Positions 58,017-64,000 of a stretch of 64,000 nucleotides of DNA are shown here, one piece after another (the stretch's first letter is position 1; the number at the start of each line of letters is the position of its first letter). Source of the DNA: Bacteroidota bacterium (GTDB taxonomy: Bacteria; Bacteroidota; Ignavibacteria; Kapaibacteriales; Kapaibacteriaceae). A model generated the notes under the pieces. That model saw only the letters and a list, made by a program, of their open reading frames with translations, searched no databases and was not told the origin of the DNA. The DNA is taken from positions 62,001 through 126,000 of the forward strand of contig JAFDZT010000003.1 in NCBI GenBank assembly GCA_018266735.1. The letters are read 5' to 3'. The position numbers and the translations under genes are program-made.

Positions 58017-59108
58017 ATGTACAGCACCGATCATGTAGTTTGTATAGTTGGGGCAGGGGCTTCCACAATCGCCGGAATTCCAATGGTGAACGATTTCATA
58101 CATGCAATGCCGGCGGCACTGGAATGGGCAAGGCAGCGGGGACTTAACACGGCCGCAGATTCTGTCAGTTCAGTATTACAAAAACGACGGGGCGCGGCAA
58201 GTGGTGGTTATCGAACGAATCTAGATCTAGATAACATCGAGCACCTGTTTAGTTACTTGTCGATGAAGGTAGAGGAAACGACTGACCTAAATCACGCTAT
58301 TTGCGCGACGATCATGTATGCGCAGGAAGTACACAAGAGCAACAAAGTTTACGTGAACCGAAATGCTCTCGTGAAGGGTCCTTTGTACGATAGACTGGAT
58401 AATGATCCGACTCTTAGTGAGGCCGAAGTATGGCTCGCAGCTCTAATTGGTATTGATGGTCTTACAGAAGTAAATTGGACATGTGACCTTGTTACTCTGA
58501 ATTATGACACCGTAATCGAGGAAGCGTTGGCAGGCCTTGGAAAGTCAGTTAACTACAATGCCTCATATCTTTCAATTGATAGCCTGCGTGCAAGTGTATT
58601 CAACAATAATCCAAGTGCCGTAAATGTTTTCAAATTGCACGGTTCTTCAAACTGGGCCTTACCTGGCAAACAGGGGAAGAACGTCACTGTGTTTCAGAAT
58701 TACGAGACCATACAAACCATGAATCTAACCCCGGAGATTGTGCCGCCTGTGTGGAACAAGGAGGCCAATGGTGTGCTGAGTTCGGTTTGGGGAAATGCCA
58801 TGAAGTCGCTTGAAAAGGCAAGTCACATTGTTGTGTTCGGCTATTCATTCCCTGAGACGGATCAACATATGAAGTACTTGTTGTCGGCAGGGTTAGAGCA
58901 GAATATCCGACTTCGATCCGTTTCAGTTCTTGACCCTTACCCCACGGGTGTTGTTGAGAGAGTCGAGAAGTTTCTTAATGTCAATCGACTATCAAATAAA
59001 TCACTTGAAGTTATTCCACTTGAAATGTCAGTATTCTGCAGAAATCCTTGGCTATGCAATGAGGCTAGACATTTCCTTTCCAATAGGACAGGACTATCAA
59101 TTGCTTGA
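58017..59108 (+). CDS. SIR2-like domain protein, probable NAD-targeting defence effector
   Basis: A 363-residue protein. The NAD-binding start is VCIVGAGASTIAGIPMVNDF; the active-site region reads TLNYDTVIEEAL and KLHGSSNWAL. Later come VPPVWNKE and HIVVFGYSFPETDQHMKYLL, the pattern of SIR2_2-type proteins of anti-phage systems, which degrade NAD+ on infection. No second domain and no helicase or Argonaute partner adjoins. It is clearly more AT-rich than the rest of the window and sits in a defence island, consistent with horizontal transfer. Confidence 0.82.
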   Translation: MYSTDHVVCIVGAGASTIAGIPMVNDFIHAMPAALEWARQRGLNTAADSVSSVLQKRRGAASGGYRTNLDLDNIEHLFSYLSMKVEETTDLNHAICATIMYAQEVHKSNKVYVNRNALVKGPLYDRLDNDPTLSEAEVWLAALIGIDGLTEVNWTCDLVTLNYDTVIEEALAGLGKSVNYNASYLSIDSLRASVFNNNPSAVNVFKLHGSSNWALPGKQGKNVTVFQNYETIQTMNLTPEIVPPVWNKEANGVLSSVWGNAMKSLEKASHIVVFGYSFPETDQHMKYLLSAGLEQNIRLRSVSVLDPYPTGVVERVEKFLNVNRLSNKSLEVIPLEMSVFCRNPWLCNEARHFLSNRTGLSIA

Positions 59109-60043
59109 TTAGTATTAATTGTCATAAGTAAAAAAACTACGGGTGAATCGAACTGCAATTGCTCGCTCCTGTTATTAATTGTAGTCAGCGCCGTTGAAAC
59201 GGATTTGTTGTAGGTTCTTCCCGTCTGATCTAACCACACACATTCAGGTAGGAACGATGTTGCAATGCAAAGAACTGCTTAAGTCTCGGGCGTAGCATTG
59301 CGCCGTCACCCTCGACTATTGCTCGGAGCTCAACAAATCTATCGCAAGCGAGCCCACGCCCTTCAGATATGAGTTCACCAAAGGCGTGGTCATCAGGAGT
59401 GTCTTACATCTCATAGATTGGCGCGTGTTGTTAGGCGGTGGGGCGACACACGATCAGAGTTATGTACCCGAAGTGCGCACGCCACTAGATCCGCTCCAGA
59501 GCTGACACGTAGAACCGTCCAATCTGTGCTGCTAGCTCGATAAGTCCAGACACGGGTACGATTACTTAAGTTCGGAAGTTAAAATGGACTCGTCGACAGT
59601 GTTGGTTTTGATGATAGTATAGACGAAGGCGGTTAACCGCAGTATTGCGGCGTTCGACCCGGGAACCCACCTATCCTGAAAGATGAAATCACGGCGAGAT
59701 GCATCGATGGCATCGTCAAGTCTTCAGTCTCAGAACCGTTCGAGCTATTCTCTCGAACTCAGTTGATGTTGCCGCAGAATTCTGAGTTGTGAACCGAAGC
59801 TCTGAATGAAAGACTTCTACATGTCTCTGAATATGCAGTTGCTCGCTGAACAGAGCTATGCGGTCACTTCGAACTGTCGAACCGGGGATAATGATGGCAG
59901 CGGGAGCAGGCGTTCCGCTTGTATTTCTAGATTGATAAGATCTAGATGGTGCAGTCCAAATTTGCGAATGATAGTTGCATGAGCTTACATTAGCGCCGAA
60001 AGCACTATCTATGGGTGGGTTGAGAAGTAACGAGAGGAAGCTG
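59109..60043. other. 935-bp gap with reverse-strand protein-like fragments
   Basis: No ORF with a normal start is present. On the reverse strand, however, several stop-free stretches in changing frames read like protein. From ~59880 to 59722 they give RIALFSEQLHIQRHVEVFHSE and FERIARTVLRLKT. From ~59720 to 59575 they give DDAIDASRRDFIFQDRWVP and AFVYTIIKTNTVDESIL. At 59567-59487 LIELAAQIGRFYVSALERI, and at 59403-59230 DHAFGELISEGRGL and FVELRAIVEGDGAML. This suggests a gene broken by frameshifts; I do not recognise it. Nothing else is visible. Confidence 0.35.
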
Positions 60044-61387
60044 ATGAAAAGGTATTCCGGGCGTCTCGACGACGTGAGCTCAATTAAAAGAGATTATGGA
60101 GAGTTTGACATTCAAGCTCTAGCGAAGATGTTCACTCATGGCGAGTTGAATCTTCGACCTTCATTCCAAAGAAGTGTCGTATGGACAGTCAAGGAAATGG
60201 CGAAACTCATCGATAGCATCATTCTTGGCTATCCGATCCCCGGGATCATGCTAAGCGAAAGAAAAGAGCGCGGGAAGCAGAAGTGGGAAGTGATCGACGG
60301 TCAGCAGCGATTGACGGCGATATTCTCGTTTATGGGACTAAAAGATCTCAAGCCATTTAGAGTTGATATGGATGGCACTGGCGGTCAACCACCGTTTACT
60401 TGGCAGCAGGTCAAGAATCGTGACATTGGCGCAGCCATCAATTCTTATAAGATTCCGTACGTGTCCATTCAAGGGGATGTCTCGGACATCATAGATGTTT
60501 TCGTAAGAATCAATTCTACTGGTAAGCCTCTTAGCGCGCAGGAAAAGAGGAACGCTAAGTTCATGGACAACAAGTTGCTGCAAAGCGCTTCTCTATTCGC
60601 AAACAAGAATGCTCGTTTGTTCACCGAAGCGCACGTCCTTTCCTCGGGTCAGATTACCAGGATGAAGCATGTTGAGTTCGCTCTTGAGCTCATATTGTCC
60701 GTTCTTCGGAATGAAAGATTGGACAAGAAGAAGCTGATCAATGATACGTTGAGTTCTGACCTTTACACACTTACGAAGATTAACAAAGCCGTTGCAACTC
60801 TTCAGTCTGCATTGAATGAGATCAAACGAACATTTCCCGAGATCGTCCTGTCCCGATATAGCTCCCTTGCGGACTATTACTCCCTCGTGATCGCCTTTGC
60901 CTCAAACGATCTTGCCACCTCAAATCTGAAGGACTCAAATCGGCGTGCAGAGCTACGCGACCTATTGATGTCGTTTTCGCGGCAAGTAGACCGTGCTCGG
61001 TACCAACAACAACACCCAAGTGAAAAGAACATTGACGTCTCAGAGGAAGCTCAGAACTATGCATTGTCAATATTGGAGGGGACGGACTCGAAGAAGCATC
61101 GAGATACGCGTCATGTCATTTTGAGCAGAATGATTGAGGATGTTTGTGGGAACAAGGATCCGCGCAGGAACTTCTCTGCTTTGGAGCGAAGAATTGTGTT
61201 CAATTCAAGATCTAAGCCGGAATGTTCGAAGTGTGGCAAGCCATTAACGTGGACAAACTATTCGACGGATCATGTCTTTCCTCACTCAAAAGGTGGAAAG
61301 ACTTCCTTAGAGAATGCAGCTCCGATGTGTAAGCAATGCAATTCAAGAAAGGGCAATCGAGTTGAAAAGCGCCGGCGCGCATCATAA
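60044..61387 (+). CDS. DUF262-HNH endonuclease domain protein
   Basis: A 447-residue protein. The N-terminal DUF262 (ParB/Srx-like) domain has FQRSVVWTVKEMAKLIDSI (41-59), PIPGIML and the nucleotide-hydrolysis motif VIDGQQRLTAIF (84-94). A helical middle follows. The C-terminal HNH domain holds CxxC zinc pairs (CSKCGKPL, MCKQCNSRKGNR) and the STDHVFPHSKGG core. Related proteins are type IV (modification-dependent) restriction or other phage-defence nucleases. ATG 60044 has GAGAGGAAG just upstream; ATG 60011 is an alternative. It lies next to a type I restriction locus. Confidence 0.85.
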   Translation: MKRYSGRLDDVSSIKRDYGEFDIQALAKMFTHGELNLRPSFQRSVVWTVKEMAKLIDSIILGYPIPGIMLSERKERGKQKWEVIDGQQRLTAIFSFMGLKDLKPFRVDMDGTGGQPPFTWQQVKNRDIGAAINSYKIPYVSIQGDVSDIIDVFVRINSTGKPLSAQEKRNAKFMDNKLLQSASLFANKNARLFTEAHVLSSGQITRMKHVEFALELILSVLRNERLDKKKLINDTLSSDLYTLTKINKAVATLQSALNEIKRTFPEIVLSRYSSLADYYSLVIAFASNDLATSNLKDSNRRAELRDLLMSFSRQVDRARYQQQHPSEKNIDVSEEAQNYALSILEGTDSKKHRDTRHVILSRMIEDVCGNKDPRRNFSALERRIVFNSRSKPECSKCGKPLTWTNYSTDHVFPHSKGGKTSLENAAPMCKQCNSRKGNRVEKRRRAS

Positions 61388-61504
61388 ACGGACGAACGCC
61401 CTAGAATAGAATTGATTTGTTCGAGCTAACAGACAAGAGCTTTGCGTTCGCGCAGAAACAAGAGGGTCTTCGGAAGACAGTTGATCTGATGCTGAGTTAC
61501 CCCC

Positions 61505-63028
61505 ATGGCCAAATCCAAGAAATCCTCCTCCTCTTCCTCCACCGCCAACGTCGGCTTTGAAGCCACGCTTTGGCAGGCGGCCGACAAGCTGCGCAGCAAC
61601 ATGGATGCGTCAGAGTACAAGCACGTGGTGCTTGGTCTGATCTTCCTGAAGTACATCTCCGATTCCTTCGAAGAACTATTCAGGCAACTCACCGATGAAC
61701 CGGATGCGAATCCCGAAGATGCCGATGAATATCGCGCCAAAGGGGTGTTCTGGGTGCCCAAGGAGGCACGGTGGTCGCATCTGCAGGCGAATGCACGACA
61801 GATGACGATCGGGACGTTGGTGGATGATGCCATGGTGGCCATCGAGCGCGACAATCCGCGATTGAAAGGCGTGCTGCCAAAAGACTATGCACGACCCGCC
61901 CTCGATAAGCATCGACTTGGTGAGTTGATCGATCTCGTGAGCACCATCGGTCTTGGCGATGCAGAGAATCGCTCGAAGGACGTGCTCGGTCGCGTCTACG
62001 AGTACTTCCTGATGCAGTTCGCAAGCGCGGAAGGGAAGAATGGCGGACAGTTCTATACGCCATCATGCATCGTGCGATTGCTGGTCGAGGTGCTCGCACC
62101 TTACAAGGGCCGCATCTACGATCCGTGCTGCGGCTCCGGTGGTATGTTCGTGCAGAGCGAGAAGTTCGTCGAGGCGCATGGCGGGAAGATCGGCGATATC
62201 AGCATCTACGGACAAGAGAGCAACGCCACGACGCGTCGACTTGCCATCATGAACCTCGCGATCCGCGGGATCGAGGCCGACATTGGACAGGAGCATGCCG
62301 ATACATTCCGTCGTGATGTGCATCCGGATCTCAAGGCCGACTTCGTGATCGCCAACCCGCCATTCAACGACAGCGATTGGTTCCGCAAGGAAGATGATGT
62401 CCGATGGAAGTATGGCGTGCCACCGAAGGGCAACGCGAACTTCGCATGGGTGCAACACTTCATCCATCACCTGGGTCCCCGCGGCAAGGCCGGCTTCGTG
62501 CTCGCGAATGGCAGCATGAGCTCCAATCAAAGCGGCGAAGGCGAGATCCGCAAGTCGCTCATCGAACACGATCTCGTCGAATGCATGGTCGCTCTCCCCG
62601 GCCAACTCTTTTACAGCACACAGATTCCCGTCTGCCTCTGGTTCATCAACAAGAACAAGCAACGCAAAGGCGAAGTGCTCTTCATCGATGCTCGCAAGAT
62701 GGGCACCATGACGTCACGCGTCAACCGCGAACTCATGACCGATGACATAGCCAAGATCGTAGGAACATTGCGCGCTTGGCAAGGTGGCAAGGACTATGCC
62801 GATGTCGCCGGCTTCTGCGCATCCGCATCGCTCGCAACGATCGCATCACATGGGTACGTCCTCACACCCGGACGCTACGTCGGCGCTGAAGTAGTGGAGG
62901 ATGACGTCGAACCATTCGATGAAAAGATGAAGCGCCTCACGACAGCATTGTACGAACAGTTCGCCGAGTCCGCCCGTCTCGAAGCCGAGATCAAGAACAA
63001 CTTGAAGGGGCTGGGGTATGAAGGGTGA
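61505..63028 (+). CDS. hsdM: Type I restriction-modification DNA methyltransferase subunit
   Basis: A 507-residue HsdM. The N-terminal helical domain ([36 protein letters not shown]) is followed by the N6-adenine methyltransferase core. The SAM motif is [10 protein letters not shown] (~205-214) and the catalytic motif is NPPF (~283-286). With HsdS it methylates adenine in a bipartite target; with HsdR it forms the restriction enzyme. A poly-Ser stretch follows MAKSKK. HsdS starts inside its last codons. Confidence 0.95.
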   Translation: MAKSKKSSSSSSTANVGFEATLWQAADKLRSNMDASEYKHVVLGLIFLKYISDSFEELFRQLTDEPDANPEDADEYRAKGVFWVPKEARWSHLQANARQMTIGTLVDDAMVAIERDNPRLKGVLPKDYARPALDKHRLGELIDLVSTIGLGDAENRSKDVLGRVYEYFLMQFASAEGKNGGQFYTPSCIVRLLVEVLAPYKGRIYDPCCGSGGMFVQSEKFVEAHGGKIGDISIYGQESNATTRRLAIMNLAIRGIEADIGQEHADTFRRDVHPDLKADFVIANPPFNDSDWFRKEDDVRWKYGVPPKGNANFAWVQHFIHHLGPRGKAGFVLANGSMSSNQSGEGEIRKSLIEHDLVECMVALPGQLFYSTQIPVCLWFINKNKQRKGEVLFIDARKMGTMTSRVNRELMTDDIAKIVGTLRAWQGGKDYADVAGFCASASLATIASHGYVLTPGRYVGAEVVEDDVEPFDEKMKRLTTALYEQFAESARLEAEIKNNLKGLGYEG

Positions 63029-64000
63029 ATGGAAGGAGTCGCAGCTTTCTGAACTATGTGAACTGATTGTCGATTGCCCTCACTCGACACCCTTATGGAC
63101 CAATGATGGTGCTATTGTTCTTCGTAATCAGAACATCAAAAGTGGCAGACTTGATCTAAGCTCACCAAGCTATACCGACGAAGCGCACTTCGAACAGCGA
63201 AGTCGAAGGGCCAGGCTGCAAGCCGGCGACCTAGTTCTCACGCGCGAGGCACCGATGGGTGAGGTGTGCATGATACCCGAAAATCTACGCTGCTGCCTGG
63301 GACAGCGTATGGTAATGCTCCGACCTAACCCAAAGAAGTGCGATGCGAGATTCATTCTGTATTCAATTCAGTCCGATAAAGTACAACACGAAATCAAGGT
63401 GAACGAAGGCACTGGATCGACAGTGAGCAATCTTCGCATTCCGCTGATAGAGTCTCTCTCGATCCCTCACCCGCCCCTCACCGAACAAAGGGCAATCGCA
63501 AAGATCCTCGGCGACCTAGACGACAAGATCGATTTGAACCGCCGAATGAACGAGACACTTGAAGCAATGGCGCGCACCCTCTTCCAAAGCTGGTTCGTAG
63601 ACTTCGACCCTGTCCGCGCCAAACTCGACGGCCGCCAACCCACCGGCATGGACGCAGCCACCGCAGCCCTCTTCGCGGACTCCTTCCAAGACTCAAGCCT
63701 CGGCCCAATCCCGAAGGGCTGGACTGCACAGCGATTGACCGAAGCAATCGAAGTGAACCCGCGCCGCATGTTGAAGAGCAGATCGATTGCGCCCTACCTC
63801 GACATGAAGAATCTACCGACCCAAGGCCATTCTGCCGAGGAAGTGATCGAAAGAGCATTCAGCTCTGGCACCAAGTTTCAGAACGGTGACACGCTCCTCG
63901 CCCGCATAACACCGTGCTTAGAGAATGGCAAGACCGGATACGTTGATTTTCTCGAGGTTGGCCAAGTCGGCTGGGGTTCTACAGAGTACATTGTCCTATC
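63018..64000 (+). CDS. hsdS: Type I restriction specificity subunit (3' end outside window)
   Basis: The frame from ATG 63018 overlaps hsdM by 11 bp and stays open to the window end (327 codons). The first target-recognition domain reads [51 protein letters not shown]. The central conserved helix follows ([51 protein letters not shown]). The second recognition domain begins [10 protein letters not shown]. These domains set the DNA sequence that HsdM and HsdR act on. hsdR is expected beyond the window. Confidence 0.93.
   Translation, partial: MKGEWKESQLSELCELIVDCPHSTPLWTNDGAIVLRNQNIKSGRLDLSSPSYTDEAHFEQRSRRARLQAGDLVLTREAPMGEVCMIPENLRCCLGQRMVMLRPNPKKCDARFILYSIQSDKVQHEIKVNEGTGSTVSNLRIPLIESLSIPHPPLTEQRAIAKILGDLDDKIDLNRRMNETLEAMARTLFQSWFVDFDPVRAKLDGRQPTGMDAATAALFADSFQDSSLGPIPKGWTAQRLTEAIEVNPRRMLKSRSIAPYLDMKNLPTQGHSAEEVIERAFSSGTKFQNGDTLLARITPCLENGKTGYVDFLEVGQVGWGSTEYIVL

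Noticed and set aside
59109-60043. Retron or other ncRNA-based defence element in the gap
   Set aside because: No reverse transcriptase adjoins and I see no long inverted repeats characteristic of an msr-msd region.
1-64000. tRNA or rRNA genes
   Set aside because: I recognised no cloverleaf with a TTC-loop consensus and no rRNA stretches in any intergenic region.

Overview
The window (about 55% GC, more AT-rich near its right end) reads like a chromosome segment of a Bacteroidota/Chlorobiota-type bacterium, probably an Ignavibacteria- or Kapabacteria-like lineage. Reasons: two proteins with C-terminal type IX secretion (T9SS) sorting domains, Bacteroidota-type small membrane families (DUF3098, DUF4199, DUF1761), a TonB-dependent receptor, and many lipoproteins. 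The taxonomic call is inference. No rRNA, tRNA or CRISPR was seen.

Layout. 1-4.8 kb: the end of rsmI fused to a Gly/Arg/Pro-rich tail, a secreted protein, the reverse-strand DUF3098-DUF1232-lysA operon and a DsbA-like protein. 4.9-8.1 kb: a duplicated two-gene envelope-lipoprotein cassette. 8.3-10.3 kb: ECF sigma factor, anti-sigma factor and a TPR lipoprotein. 10.4-15.7 kb: a DUF4331 / TPR lipoprotein / TonB-dependent receptor operon. 15.8-21 kb: DUF4199, a membrane LuxR regulator, an XRE regulator, a GrpB-Nudix fusion, GNAT, DUF4328 and a lipoprotein. 21-26 kb: an Hsp70-like protein with two membrane-anchored paralogues and an M48-type peptidase. 26-27.1 kb: a serine hydrolase. 27.4-56 kb: eleven TPR-adenylate cyclase loci (one interrupted by a stop codon) plus deletion remnants, with a truncated fic, a T9SS esterase, DUF1761 and a beta-propeller lipoprotein between them. 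56-64 kb: a KilA-N pseudogene, a 1-Cys peroxiredoxin and a defence island (DUF262 remnant, SIR2-like protein, DUF262-HNH protein, type I restriction hsdM/hsdS running off the window).

The outstanding signal is a set of short DNA repeat families that lie both between genes and, translated in frame, inside proteins. Family A is a heptamer (CTYGTCA / TGACRAG). Family B is a 12-mer (GTGTCSCACNNN). Family C is AATACAGAATACACAATACA-like. Family D is GGATCAAGAATC-like. In the cyclases B becomes a VSHx tetrapeptide array inserted at two fixed places: within the catalytic domain and in the C-terminal tail, where C-D-B-A occur in that order. A supplies most of the signal peptide of two lipoproteins and the N-terminus of a serine hydrolase. 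Non-coding B arrays contain frame-breaking 13-mers; the arrays in intact cyclase genes do not. This points to selection for keeping the repeats translatable.

The cyclases have adenylate-cyclase-type substrate residues, are nearly all joined by ATGA/GTGA overlaps, and look like a family expanding and shrinking by recombination between tandem copies.
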